A DNA stretch of 39,747 nucleotides from Methanobacteriota archaeon (GCA_016845365.1 JAERST010000002.1:1-39747); one strand, 5' to 3'. Counted from the first letter of the stretch, positions 9,211-17,723 are shown. Numbers and translations: made by a program. The notes: a model not told the origin generated them from the letters alone.

Positions 9211-10422
9211 TCATTCTTCGATTTTTTCCGGCATTCGAGCCAAATCTCGGGTGATATTTTTCTGGTGAGATTCTAAAGTCCCGCCACCGATTTCAAGGAG
9301 CTTAGCATCTCTCCAAAGTCTCTCAACAGTGTATTCACCAACATAGCCGTAACCGCCCATGACTTGGATTGCCCTGTCTGCGATATTTTTCGCAGCAGTG
9401 GTGCCAAATAATTTCACACCGTCTGTGTCTAACCTGTTTCCTGACTTTGAGAGATCTGTATTTCTAGCAGTTTCATAGATGTAAGCACGCATTGCTCGAT
9501 ACTCGCCCCACGACTCACCGATATGGCGCTGAATTTGCCCAAAATTTCTGATTTCTTGACCAAATGCTTCTCGCTCACTAGCATATTGATTCATAGCCGC
9601 TAGTGATCTTCGGGCAATCCCTAATCCCATTGCTGCAAGTCCTATTCTCTCCAACTCTAGATTGCGCATCATATGGATCATCGATTCACCGGGTGAGCCT
9701 ACGATATTTTCAGCCGGAACAATACAATCGTCGAATACCAATTCTGCGGTATTCGACGCCCGCATGCCTGATTTATCATAGATTTTCTGACCTACGCTGA
9801 ACCCTGGCATGTCCTTTTCCACCAGGAAGGTAGTAACTTCAGCTCGACCTTTAGCATCTGTTCCGGTCCTTGCATACAACCAACACACATCGGCAGGAGT
9901 ACCTTCCTCGTCAATCGAGCCATTAGTAATCCACATTTTCCGGCCGTTAATGACCCAGTCTCCGTTTGCATTCTGTTGAGCAGTAGTCTGCATTCCTAGA
10001 ACATCAGTTCCGTATCCCGGCTCGCTCATCGCCATGCAACCGACCCATTCTCCGCTGCAGACCTTTGGCAGAATCCTCGCCTTCTGTTCCTCTGTTCCAT
10101 TGAAGGCAAGATTATTCACCATCAATTGTGAATGGGCTAGGTATGCAAGACAAAATGCAGGGTCAGAGTAACTTAGTTCCTCATTTATGATCGCGACTGA
10201 AGTGGCATCCATTCCCGAGCCGCCATACTCTGCGGGAACAGAAATCCCTAGTAATCCATACTCGCCTAATTTACGAAATAAATCAAGGTTGAATTTCTCT
10301 TCTCGGTCGTATTCTAATGCTTGCGGTTCAACCTCTTCACGAACAAAATCTCGGACCATCTCACGAAGCATTCTGTGCTCCTCGGTAGGGTTTGCAAGAT
10401 CGATAGTCTCCCACTCGGCCAT
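9211..10422 (-). CDS. Acyl-CoA dehydrogenase, isovaleryl-CoA dehydrogenase-like
   Basis: A FAD-dependent acyl-CoA dehydrogenase of 403 residues, the family's usual size, with N-terminal helical, central beta (AMSEPGYGTDVLGMQTTA, WITNG) and C-terminal helical domains ending in QVMGGYGYVGEYTVERLWRD. In short- and medium-chain enzymes the base is Glu near the C-terminus (YEGT); here that place reads EIGGGT, with Gly instead. LELERIGLA (Glu258) instead matches the helix that carries the catalytic Glu in isovaleryl-CoA dehydrogenase. This points to branched-chain substrates from leucine breakdown, though long-chain enzymes share the alternative base position. Electrons would pass to ETF. It runs in the same direction as asnS, 65 bases downstream of it, and pairs functionally with the hydroxyacyl-CoA dehydrogenase at 1910-2764. 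Confidence 0.93.
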   Translation of the reverse strand: MAEWETIDLANPTEEHRMLREMVRDFVREEVEPQALEYDREEKFNLDLFRKLGEYGLLGISVPAEYGGSGMDATSVAIINEELSYSDPAFCLAYLAHSQLMVNNLAFNGTEEQKARILPKVCSGEWVGCMAMSEPGYGTDVLGMQTTAQQNANGDWVINGRKMWITNGSIDEEGTPADVCWLYARTGTDAKGRAEVTTFLVEKDMPGFSVGQKIYDKSGMRASNTAELVFDDCIVPAENIVGSPGESMIHMMRNLELERIGLAAMGLGIARRSLAAMNQYASEREAFGQEIRNFGQIQRHIGESWGEYRAMRAYIYETARNTDLSKSGNRLDTDGVKLFGTTAAKNIADRAIQVMGGYGYVGEYTVERLWRDAKLLEIGGGTLESHQKNITRDLARMPEKIEE

Positions 10423-10469
10423 ACCTCTGCGAGCAAGACCTGTGGTATGAGTGTTAGCAAATTCCCTTA

Positions 10470-10486
10470 CGACACCGAAGGTGTCG
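10470..10486 (-). terminator. Hairpin directly after asnS stop
   Basis: A 7-bp perfect inverted repeat (CGACACC / GGTGTCG, three-base loop) begins one base after the asnS stop codon and ends about 48 bases before the acyl-CoA dehydrogenase start. No strong T tract follows, so it may be an mRNA 3'-end or processing hairpin rather than a classical terminator. Confidence 0.35.
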
Positions 10487-10487
10487 A

Positions 10488-11816
10488 TTATGGCGTTACT
10501 CGACGACTATCTCGAGGGAATGGAATAACTTCACGAATGTGATCAGCACCTGTCAGCCATGCGCATACACGGTCGACCCCTAGTCCGAAGCCACCGTGTG
10601 GAACCCCCCCGTAACGACGAATGTCGATGTAGAATTCATATGCCTCTCTGTCGGTGCCTTCTTCATCGATTCTATCAAGAATCTCTGGCTCTGACCAAGT
10701 TCGCTCCCCTCCACCAATAATTTCGCCATATCCTTCTGGTGCCAATAAATCATGACACAGGACATATTTGGGGTCCTCGGGATCTGGGCGATGATAGAAT
10801 GGCTTGGCAATTCTGGGGTAATGAGTGAGGAAGTGAGGGACTTCGAAATCTTCGGTCAAGACCTTTTCCTTAGAGTAGTCTAGATCTTGTCCCCATTCAA
10901 TATCCACTCCCATTCCTTGAAGCGTTTCAACAGCTTCGTCGTAACGCATTCTTGGGTATGGATTGTCTGCATATCTGGAAATTAAATCCAAATCTCTACC
11001 AATGTTTGCCAAATCATCTGAATGCTCATCTAACAATGTACGTGCTATGTTACGAACCACGCCTTCACCATGAACCATCACATCGTCATTTGAACCCCAA
11101 GCGATTTCCATCTCAGCATGCCAGAATTCAGTCAAGTGGCGGCGTGTTCTGGACTTCTCAGCCCGGAATGATGGCGCCATTGTGTAGAGGCGTTCTAATG
11201 CAGGCATTGCAGCCTCGGCATATAGTTGCCAAGATTGAGTCAAGTAGGCCTTTCGTCCAAAGTATGGAACCTCGAATAAGGTGCTTCCCCCTTCTACGGC
11301 GCCAGCAACGAAATTAGGTGCTTGATATTCCGTGAAGTCTCGATCTCGGAAATAGGAATGAATGGCGCCAAAAACTGTGGAACGCATCTTCAGCATAGTT
11401 GTCATTCGACTAGTTCTAAGGTAGAGGTGTCGGTTGTCAAGTAAGAACTCAGTTTCACCCCCGTCTGCTTGTTCCATAGCGGATTCTGTTATCGGAAATG
11501 GGTTATCTGGATTGACTGGCCCAACAACCTGTAAATCTGAAACCTGAATCTCGTGACCATGTTCTCTGTCAGTTGCTTCGACGCTTCCATGAATAATTAG
11601 GCTGGATTCGATAAGTGCATCCTTTACCGCATCAAAGGCTTCGTCTCCAACAACGTCCCTTTTGACAACGCATTGAACAGTTCCTGTAGAGTCCCGAAGG
11701 ACAACGAATCGAATCTTGTTAGAACCTCTGGAACGGTGAACCCATCCCTTCAATTCTACCTTCGAACCGTCATGATTTCCGGCTCGAACATCTCCTATCC
11801 AAGTCTCTTTGGTCAT
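10488..11816 (-). CDS. asnS: Asparaginyl-tRNA synthetase, archaeal type
   Basis: A class II synthetase that charges tRNA-Asn. An N-terminal OB-fold anticodon-binding domain (about 1-110, with VELKGWVHRSRG and VVLRDSTGTVQCVV) precedes the catalytic core. Motif 2 is near 215-237 (FRAEKSRTRRHLTEFWHAEM), and motif 3 is near 409 (GGFGLGVDRVCAWLTG). The choice of AsnRS over AspRS rests on the block near 350-370 (LLAPEGYGEIIGGGER), the YGGVPHGGFGLG form of motif 3 and the ending REVIPFPRDSRRVTP. ATG 11816 is chosen because the family starts near MTKETWIGDV; an upstream ATG at 11849 would translate a GC-rich hairpin. It lies about 64 bases after tRNA-Lys on the same strand and may share its transcript. 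The main alternative is a non-discriminating AspRS. Confidence 0.88.
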   Translation of the reverse strand: MTKETWIGDVRAGNHDGSKVELKGWVHRSRGSNKIRFVVLRDSTGTVQCVVKRDVVGDEAFDAVKDALIESSLIIHGSVEATDREHGHEIQVSDLQVVGPVNPDNPFPITESAMEQADGGETEFLLDNRHLYLRTSRMTTMLKMRSTVFGAIHSYFRDRDFTEYQAPNFVAGAVEGGSTLFEVPYFGRKAYLTQSWQLYAEAAMPALERLYTMAPSFRAEKSRTRRHLTEFWHAEMEIAWGSNDDVMVHGEGVVRNIARTLLDEHSDDLANIGRDLDLISRYADNPYPRMRYDEAVETLQGMGVDIEWGQDLDYSKEKVLTEDFEVPHFLTHYPRIAKPFYHRPDPEDPKYVLCHDLLAPEGYGEIIGGGERTWSEPEILDRIDEEGTDREAYEFYIDIRRYGGVPHGGFGLGVDRVCAWLTGADHIREVIPFPRDSRRVTP

Positions 11817-11821
11817 ACTAA

Positions 11822-11840
11822 CCCCGCCCCTTGGGCGGGG
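11822..11840 (-). promoter_or_regulatory. GC-only hairpin just before the asnS start
   Basis: An 8-bp perfect inverted repeat of only G and C (CCCCGCCC / GGGCGGGG around a three-base loop) ends 5 bases before ATG 11816. If transcribed together with tRNA-Lys it would form a very stable structure at the ribosome entry site. It could be a translational control element or mark the end of the tRNA-Lys transcript. Confidence 0.4.
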
Positions 11841-11879
11841 CATCCCCATATCAAACGAAGCCTTCAGGCAGATTAGATT

Positions 11880-11956
11880 TGGCGGGTCTGACGGGGTTCG
11901 AACCCGCGACCGCCCGGTTAAGAGCCGGGTGCTCTACCTGACTAAGCTACAGACCC
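11880..11956 (-). tRNA. tRNA-Lys (anticodon CUU)
   Basis: On the minus strand the acceptor GGGTCTG (11956-11950) pairs with CAGACCC (11890-11884). The anticodon stem CCCGG/CCGGG closes the loop CTCTTAA, giving CTT. The T arm contains GGTTCGAACCCC. Discriminator G is at 11883 and CCA is encoded at 11882-11880. No intron. A TATA-like element lies 23-28 bases upstream. Confidence 0.95.
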
Positions 11957-11978
11957 AGCCAGCCGACTTGGCCCCCCT

Positions 11979-11984
11979 CTTTAA
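11979..11984 (-). promoter_or_regulatory. TATA-like element for tRNA-Lys
   Basis: TTAAAG on the minus strand is centred about 26 bases before the mature 5' end of tRNA-Lys, the standard archaeal distance. It sits in the 49-base gap between the rpiA stop and the tRNA. Confidence 0.4.
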
Positions 11985-12005
11985 TCGGAACGGTCCGGAA
12001 GGATA

Positions 12006-12734
12006 TCAGGCTAATCTGCCGTCTTGCTTGACAAGAGTCACTACTCCACCGCTCGCGGCCATTACAACCGCATCACAGATAGCCACAAATAAGCCAACTT
12101 CGACAACTCCAGCAATATCCAATAAAGCGGATTCCAATTCACTTGGATTAGTAATCGTTGAGCCGAATGAACAGTCTAGGATGTAACCTCCATTATCGCT
12201 AATGAATGGCTCATCTCCCCCTCTTCTGACCACAGGTCCGGGGCAAATCTCGGCAACCCTATCTGCGGTTCGCTTCCATTCAAAGGGTAATACTTCGATA
12301 GGTAGGTCAAAATCACCAAGGATTTCAACTTGTTTCCTATCGTCAGCAACCACCACCATAGCATTACTAGACTGTGCGACTATCTTTTCGCGAGTCAATG
12401 CACCACCTCCGCCTTTGATTAGAGCGAAATCGGAATCAAACTCATCTGCGCCATCAATTATCAAATCTAAAACTCCGGCCTCCGCCAAGGGCACTAGAGG
12501 GATGCTTAGGCCCTCTGCCAATTCTCTAGTTGCTTCGCTGGTTGGAACCCCGACTACAGAGAGGCCTTCTTCTTGCATTCTGCGACCCAATTCTAGTACC
12601 GTGTAACGAACGGTCGAGCCGGTTCCAAGACCTATTTTCATACCGTCTTTGACAAAATCGCAAGCCGCGATTCCGGCTTGCTGCTTTAGCGCCTCAACGT
12701 CGCTCACATGGGGAGGCAGATGAAAGACGGCCAT
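12006..12734 (-). CDS. rpiA: Ribose-5-phosphate isomerase A
   Basis: It interconverts ribose 5-phosphate and ribulose 5-phosphate, supplying ribose for nucleotides. The 242 residues are slightly longer than the ~220-230 usual. All RpiA signatures are present: phosphate loop GLGTGSTV at 35-42, DGADEF at 94-99 and KGGGGALTREK at 107-117, with Glu116 corresponding to the catalytic Glu of this family. The C-terminal half is a standard RpiA ending (CDAVVMAASGGVVTLVKQDG). The start at ATG 12734 leaves a short extension (MAVFHLPPHVSDVE) before the usual first helix and has a TATA-like element 24-32 bases upstream. It is divergent from the RNase P RNA gene. Confidence 0.96.
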   Translation of the reverse strand: MAVFHLPPHVSDVEALKQQAGIAACDFVKDGMKIGLGTGSTVRYTVLELGRRMQEEGLSVVGVPTSEATRELAEGLSIPLVPLAEAGVLDLIIDGADEFDSDFALIKGGGGALTREKIVAQSSNAMVVVADDRKQVEILGDFDLPIEVLPFEWKRTADRVAEICPGPVVRRGGDEPFISDNGGYILDCSFGSTITNPSELESALLDIAGVVEVGLFVAICDAVVMAASGGVVTLVKQDGRLA

Positions 12735-12757
12735 GATGGTTACCCCTCTAAGAAGAC

Positions 12758-12766
12758 AATAAATTA
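12758..12766 (-). promoter_or_regulatory. TATA-like element for rpiA
   Basis: TAATTTATT on the minus strand lies 24-32 bases before the rpiA ATG, in the AT-rich part of the divergent region shared with RNase P RNA. The spacing implies a leaderless or nearly leaderless rpiA message. Confidence 0.45.
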
Positions 12767-12828
12767 GGTCAAAATTACCAACAATTGCAAACCGTTGGGT
12801 TCATTCGTCGATGCCATACCGATAGGAT

Positions 12829-13124
12829 GAGGGAGCAGGAGGGTCGCTGACAGTGCCAGACACTGAGGAAAGTCCCCTCTCCAAGATGCAAGCGGTCCGG
12901 TGCAAGCCGGAGGCCCGGGAGGGTCGGCTCTGCAACAGAAACGTCCCGCGCCAGGCGCACGATGATCCCGAAAGGGTGAGGTTTCCTGACCGCGGCTGGA
13001 ACGAGCAACCCCGCTGGAGCAAATCCAAGCAGGCCCGTAGTGCATCGACAGGGCCGGGTAGGATGCATAGTTGAATGCGACCAGCCGAAAGGTGAACAGA
13101 AAGGGGCTTACTCCCTGCACCCTC
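12829..13124 (+). ncRNA. rnpB: RNase P RNA
   Basis: The catalytic RNA that trims tRNA 5' leaders. The hallmark conserved region I, GAGGAAAGTCC, is at 12865-12875. The partner region near the 3' end reads ACAGAAA at 13096-13102 followed by GGCTTA. The ends were set by P1: GAGGG then GCAGG (from 12829) pair with CCTGC then CCCTC (ending 13124), with one A-A mismatch between. The length of about 296 bases fits an archaeal type A molecule. No long real coding frame covers it; overlapping open frames in several registers are artefacts of its GC-rich structure. It converges on the RND exporter gene, whose stop lies 28 bases beyond. No obvious TATA box was found at the expected distance upstream. 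Confidence 0.93.
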
Positions 13125-13151
13125 ACTAAACAATACTGAGTGTGAACGAGG

Positions 13152-16100
13152 TCATTCGAGTGTGGCCTCGAGCACAGCCGAGGCCTCCAAGGCCCCTGAA
13201 TCCTCATAATCCAGCCAGGGGCCTCTGCCGAGCAATCTCGAGCGTAACTCATGCCAGGCGACGATTAGGCTCGGCAGCAATATGCTTGAAGTCAGAAGTG
13301 CGAGGATGAGAAGCGACATCATCAGCACGAAGAAATTCTGCAGGCCTGGAATCGCTACGAAGAGGCCTGCGGCGAGACCAGCGCAAGTTGTTGCGGTGGT
13401 CTCGAAGATAGTTTGACCAGTGCGAGCCACCGACTTGACGATACCTGCCGGTGTCTCGCCCTCGTCTTTGATGCGGTCAACAATATGTATCGAATCATCG
13501 ACCCCAATTCCAAAGACGAGAGTACCAATCATCGCCGTGAAGAAGTTGACATTCACCGAACCTTGTCGCATCAAGAGCGGTTGCCAAAGCACCACTACCG
13601 CAACCGCCGCCATGGTGAATGTCGCAAGCCTCGGCGAACGGAATAGAATCATCATGGTAAATAGCAAAATCACCATCGTTGCGATTGTAGTCTCACTCTG
13701 GGCTTTTTGGATTCCAGCATTGATGTCGATGCTGACCGGCAGCCCGCCGGTCAGCTTCGAATTACTGACGCCCTCAATCCCCAACGCATAGCAGGTGAGG
13801 GCGTCATCACAATCCCCATTCCCATCCAGATGGTCATCGATAGCGTCGCGCAAAGGTGTCGCGTCGTGGAGGTTGATGTAGGGTTGAGTGACGTAGACGA
13901 GGGTCTTGGTTTCGCACGGGGATGCGCGGTCGCAGACGTCTTGGTCGGCGTTCATCAGCATACTGCGAATCTCGGGACTCAACGTGTCCAATGCGATATT
14001 CACCATGTCCTCCCTACTGCTCGCTGCATAGGCCCAACACTCTGGGCGCAAGGGGTTGGTCGATTCATCCCAACACTCGTCATGCAGGAGTTCCCAGAGG
14101 CTTCTATCGTAGACCTCCAGACCGGAAATATTGACGTCGACGTGCACCGCTTTCAGGATATTTACGACGCTGATGCTGGAGGTCTGGGGGACATTGTTGA
14201 TTTTCTTCTCCTGCATATGTTCGATCGCGTCGAGGATTGGTAAATCTCTGATCGGCGCGGTCGAGTTCTGCGGCCCTCTAATTTCTGCATCGACGATGAA
14301 CATGTTAGTTTGGCCGCCCTGGAAAATGAAGCTGTACTCGCGTAGAGCATCGTAGCTTGCGAGGCCGGGTGGGACCTCATCCGATGAGCCGGAAAGCGGC
14401 TTGCCCATCTCCTCCTCGAGGATGACGACTCCGCCTGCTGTCGTTACCATGGCAACGAGCAGGACGACAAGCGTGGTCTTGACTGGGAGTTCGCCGATTT
14501 TCAGCCAGAAATCCGATTGGATGGCGAGTAGAAGTGTGCCGCCGATGAAGGCGCCGAAGAAGATGGCGTTTCCAGTCGACGTCGTGTCATAGGTGATGAG
14601 GACTGCAGCGGCGGCAGCGCCAATGACGAATGCGAATAGTAGAGTCTGAAGTGGCGGCATATCCAGCCCGTGGTCGGTCTTTCTGTAGCGCAGAAGATGG
14701 ACGAGGGCTGGCACCATTATCATCGATAGGAAGAATGTCGTTGCGATTCCCAAAAGTAGGGTGATTCCTACGGTTCGCATCGGATGAATCGGAACGAGTG
14801 AATCCCAAGTCAGGACGCTAAATCCGATGATTGTGGTGATGGCTGAAAGGAAGATTGCATGGCCGGTAGTCAAGGATGCTCGAACCGTTGCCGTTAGGCT
14901 TAGCACCGGGTCCCATGGGTCGAGTTCACCGGTGTTGAATCCGTCTCTTTGCCTTCTCCAAGAATCCTCGAGACGTTCCTCAAGTAATTCCTGTCTATTT
15001 TCCTCTATGCGATTCGTCAGATGTAAGGCATAATCGACGCCTAATCCGACGAGAATCGGTCCGGCGGAGATGATCATCGGAGTGAGCGTAATGTCCGCGA
15101 CAACCGTGGTTCCGAAAGTAATCGCTAGACTCATCGAAATCGGTAGACCGCAGATGATGATTACTTTCGGATTTCGATGCAGAATCAACATGGTGATGGC
15201 GACCAATAATCCTGCGATTGGAAGCATCGTCTCGACGAGCTCATCGTAAATCGCGTCTGAGACATCGTGTACCACCGGCGTCAGTCCGGTCACCGTAATC
15301 GCTTGTCGATTTGGTCGCTCATCAGCGATTTGCTTGGCTTGATTGATGAGTTCTTGATTTACTCCAATGCACTTGCTGCGAGGCTGGTCTTCGTTCTGTT
15401 TGGTACACAATGCATGAATTTCTGTGCTGATTGAGGATGACATTAACTCGTCGTATTGACGGTAGCATAATTCGCAATTGTCTGGCGCAGTTTGTTCGAA
15501 AATCAGAGTCTTAGCATAGGCGATGAATGCCTTATGGTCCTGAATTTGACCGTCGGGATTCTCCTCGCTGATTCCCTTCGGGTCATCTCGGGAGATGTAC
15601 TGGCTGGTTCCCTCCATGTCGAATTTTAGTCCGAGGATGATGACGCCAGTATCCCAGATTCCATCGCCATCATCATCGTAGATTCCATTGCCATTCTCGT
15701 CGAGTAGAGGATGGTCTTGGGAATCCATGACGAATGAAGAAAGCAATCCTTCGGTTTGGTCGACGAGGTTGTCGATTCTATCTTGGTCGTCGGGAATGGA
15801 GTATCCGTGATAGGGATTGAATTGGGCTGCCGTGCATTCCTCACGCTGACCGGTGGGCAGCCCATATTTTTCGAAGGCGCAGGTGAATCTTGAGCTGGAA
15901 GAATTTGCTTCCTTGATCACCTGAGAGGGCGACAGAACCCAGATGACTCCATCGATGTCGCCCCGGTCATCCTTGTGTTCATCGAGGCCGGCTTGATAGC
16001 CTCCGAGGCCTCGATTATTATCGTCGCTCTCAAGCCAAGACATCTGCTGGAGAATCTCCAGACTGGTGATATTCTCTGTCCCTCGACAATTCGGTGGAGA

Positions 16101-16547
16101 TTCTCCCGGATCACAGGTCCTCTCGATCGCATTATCCGTTTGGAAATACAGAATCATGATGTCTGTGGCCCATTGACTCCGGACCTGTTTGAGCAGGTCT
16201 GTCGATTCGGCATTGTCTGGAAGATAAATCTCTACGTCGCCATCAATTTGATGCTCAAAATCCTTAGCGTAATTGAACGCGACCGCTGAGATGATGAGAA
16301 GAAAAGCGACGATGATTCCTGGACTGCGAAGAATCGCTGCATACCAGAATTCAGCCAAGCGCTGGCCAACCGCATGTCCGCGCTTGGCACCGGCGGTTAG
16401 CATCTGGTCAACATAATCGACAGCATCGCCCACGGGCGAAGAATCGACAGTGCCCAGAACCTTCTCTCCAGCCTTCCTCAAAGGCTGTAATCGCTCGAAG
16501 AAGCGCTCCCAGAAGATCGCCTCATCGTCGCGCTCATCATCAGGCAC
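13152..16547 (-). CDS. RND superfamily (HAE3/MMPL-like) exporter with cysteine-rich external loops
   Basis: A 1,131-residue protein with the duplicated RND plan: TM1 near 71-93 (ILRSPGIIVAFLLIISAVAF), a large external loop, five more helices near 440-640, then a second copy of the pattern. The family signature in the fourth helix of each half reads GVDYALHL (near 500) and GVDDSIHI (near 1012). The first external loop contains an EF-hand-like stretch (DENGNGIYDDDGDGIWD). Both loops are rich in close cysteine pairs (CDPGESPPNC, CELC, DVCDRASPC), probably disulfides. HAE3 and MMPL proteins move lipids, hopanoid-like or other hydrophobic compounds; the substrate here is unknown. The start is GTG at 16547. 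The gene converges on RNase P RNA and lies 69 bases after the small gene at 16617-16871. Confidence 0.88.
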   Translation of the reverse strand: MPDDERDDEAIFWERFFERLQPLRKAGEKVLGTVDSSPVGDAVDYVDQMLTAGAKRGHAVGQRLAEFWYAAILRSPGIIVAFLLIISAVAFNYAKDFEHQIDGDVEIYLPDNAESTDLLKQVRSQWATDIMILYFQTDNAIERTCDPGESPPNCRGTENITSLEILQQMSWLESDDNNRGLGGYQAGLDEHKDDRGDIDGVIWVLSPSQVIKEANSSSSRFTCAFEKYGLPTGQREECTAAQFNPYHGYSIPDDQDRIDNLVDQTEGLLSSFVMDSQDHPLLDENGNGIYDDDGDGIWDTGVIILGLKFDMEGTSQYISRDDPKGISEENPDGQIQDHKAFIAYAKTLIFEQTAPDNCELCYRQYDELMSSSISTEIHALCTKQNEDQPRSKCIGVNQELINQAKQIADERPNRQAITVTGLTPVVHDVSDAIYDELVETMLPIAGLLVAITMLILHRNPKVIIICGLPISMSLAITFGTTVVADITLTPMIISAGPILVGLGVDYALHLTNRIEENRQELLEERLEDSWRRQRDGFNTGELDPWDPVLSLTATVRASLTTGHAIFLSAITTIIGFSVLTWDSLVPIHPMRTVGITLLLGIATTFFLSMIMVPALVHLLRYRKTDHGLDMPPLQTLLFAFVIGAAAAAVLITYDTTSTGNAIFFGAFIGGTLLLAIQSDFWLKIGELPVKTTLVVLLVAMVTTAGGVVILEEEMGKPLSGSSDEVPPGLASYDALREYSFIFQGGQTNMFIVDAEIRGPQNSTAPIRDLPILDAIEHMQEKKINNVPQTSSISVVNILKAVHVDVNISGLEVYDRSLWELLHDECWDESTNPLRPECWAYAASSREDMVNIALDTLSPEIRSMLMNADQDVCDRASPCETKTLVYVTQPYINLHDATPLRDAIDDHLDGNGDCDDALTCYALGIEGVSNSKLTGGLPVSIDINAGIQKAQSETTIATMVILLFTMMILFRSPRLATFTMAAVAVVVLWQPLLMRQGSVNVNFFTAMIGTLVFGIGVDDSIHIVDRIKDEGETPAGIVKSVARTGQTIFETTATTCAGLAAGLFVAIPGLQNFFVLMMSLLILALLTSSILLPSLIVAWHELRSRLLGRGPWLDYEDSGALEASAVLEATLE

Positions 16548-16616
16548 GATGCGTGTGCCCCCACCGAGACCCCATGAAGCAATCGCTGGGGCGCTCGGTG
16601 GGAGGCGGGTTCAGCA

Positions 16617-16871
16617 TCAGTTCTCAGCGAACTGGCTGACGGTGGTGACGCTCTGCTGTCCGTCGATGACGCGGCGCAGAGCTGCCATACTGATCACCAG
16701 AGGCACGTAAGCCGTGCCGTCGGCGGTCGTATAGGTGTGGCAATTGCCGATCGCCTCTTGGTGCAAACTGATCTTCAGCGCACCTCCGGCACGGCTTTGC
16801 CTTGCCCACCCAACGAGGGTGGTGTTCTGTTCGTTCTCGGGCTGTTCATTCTTGCTTGATGTCTTTGGCAT
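16617..16871 (-). CDS. Small hypothetical protein with strong Shine-Dalgarno site
   Basis: An 84-residue protein of unknown function. The first ~20 residues are polar (MPKTSSKNEQPENEQ). A compact domain follows that looks globular: VGWARQSRAGGALKISLHQ, then NCHTYTTADGTAYVPLVIS and an amphipathic helix AALRRVIDGQQ. The helix and short beta pattern could suit a small DNA- or protein-binding fold, but I do not recognise the family. ATG 16871 is preferred over 16892 because GGAGGT lies 7 bases before it, one of the clearest ribosome sites in the window. It precedes the RND exporter on the same strand and is divergent from the thioredoxin gene. Confidence 0.7.
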   Translation of the reverse strand: MPKTSSKNEQPENEQNTTLVGWARQSRAGGALKISLHQEAIGNCHTYTTADGTAYVPLVISMAALRRVIDGQQSVTTVSQFAEN

Positions 16872-16934
16872 ATTTGTTACCTCCAAGTTCAACGGCGAGA
16901 TGACTGCTCAGATATCAAGCCCGAACCAGAGGGG

Positions 16935-17723
16935 TTGACGCAAAGTGAAACTGAAGCCTCGCGCGCGCATCAGCCAAAGGCCGCGCGCGCGGAATCGGCC
17001 GCCGAGAACCTGAAAGTGAAAGAGAAAGTCGGCAGGCCGATTCAGATGGCACGTAGGCGCGCGCGAATTGAACCACAAGGCAAGGATGAGGATGTCAGAT
17101 TGATGGCCGGGATGATTACCGCCGGCGTCGTCACTATCGTTCTCATCGCTTCTATGTTGATTGCTCCCCCTGCCGACGTCGGCCCCGAGGAAGGCTCGCT
17201 AGCGCCCGATTTCGTGGCGGACGCCTACACAGGTAGCACCTGGGAAGAAGTCCGCCTGAGCGAGTTGTACGATGGTCGTCTCATCTACATCAACTTCCTC
17301 GACACAGACTGCCCATACTGCTGGGAAGAGGGTGAGGAACTATCACAAATGCATGAGGCCTTCAAGGACGATGTCAGATTCATCAATGTCATGGTCTCGC
17401 TCGAGATTAGCGGCCACGACAGCTCTCGCGCAGAAGTAGAAGCATTCCGCGACAAAACCTCATTCGGAGATAACGAGAATAATGGCGATGGTTGTTATTC
17501 GGGTAGAAAGAATTGTGCTGAGAGACCCGGGGACCCTCATACTTGGACATACGTCGACGACCTCTCAAACTCCATCGCCAAGGATTGGGACCTACCCGGC
17601 ACACCGTTCAGCGTCATTCTCGACAGCAGCGGAACGGTCATTTGGAATCAAGCGCAACCTGAAAACCACCCCTCGGGAGAGGATGTTGGAAATGCGCTTG
17701 CGCGATTTTTAGGAGGTAATTGA
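16935..17723 (+). CDS. Membrane-anchored thioredoxin-fold protein (TlpA/DsbA-like)
   Basis: A thiol-disulfide oxidoreductase facing the outside of the membrane. A basic cytoplasmic N-terminus is followed by one helix (residues about 57-80, MAGMITAGVVTIVLIASMLI) and a thioredoxin fold: APDFVADAYTG, strand LIYINFLDTD, active site CPYC at 126-129, and the cis-Pro region LPGTPFSVILD. Two further cysteines (GDGCYSGRKNC) sit in an insertion and may form a second redox or structural pair. The start is uncertain: TTG 16935 opens the frame, but the GAGGGG before it touches the codon; ATG 17046 would remove 37 low-complexity residues and keep every domain. The VKOR gene begins immediately after its stop. 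Together they should introduce disulfides into exported proteins. Confidence 0.85.
   Translation: MTQSETEASRAHQPKAARAESAAENLKVKEKVGRPIQMARRRARIEPQGKDEDVRLMAGMITAGVVTIVLIASMLIAPPADVGPEEGSLAPDFVADAYTGSTWEEVRLSELYDGRLIYINFLDTDCPYCWEEGEELSQMHEAFKDDVRFINVMVSLEISGHDSSRAEVEAFRDKTSFGDNENNGDGCYSGRKNCAERPGDPHTWTYVDDLSNSIAKDWDLPGTPFSVILDSSGTVIWNQAQPENHPSGEDVGNALARFLGGN

Noticed and set aside
12764-13252. Overlapping open frames on both strands in this stretch
   Set aside because: They lie over the RNase P RNA, whose conserved motifs and closing stem are clear. The translated frames have no family likeness and contradict each other.
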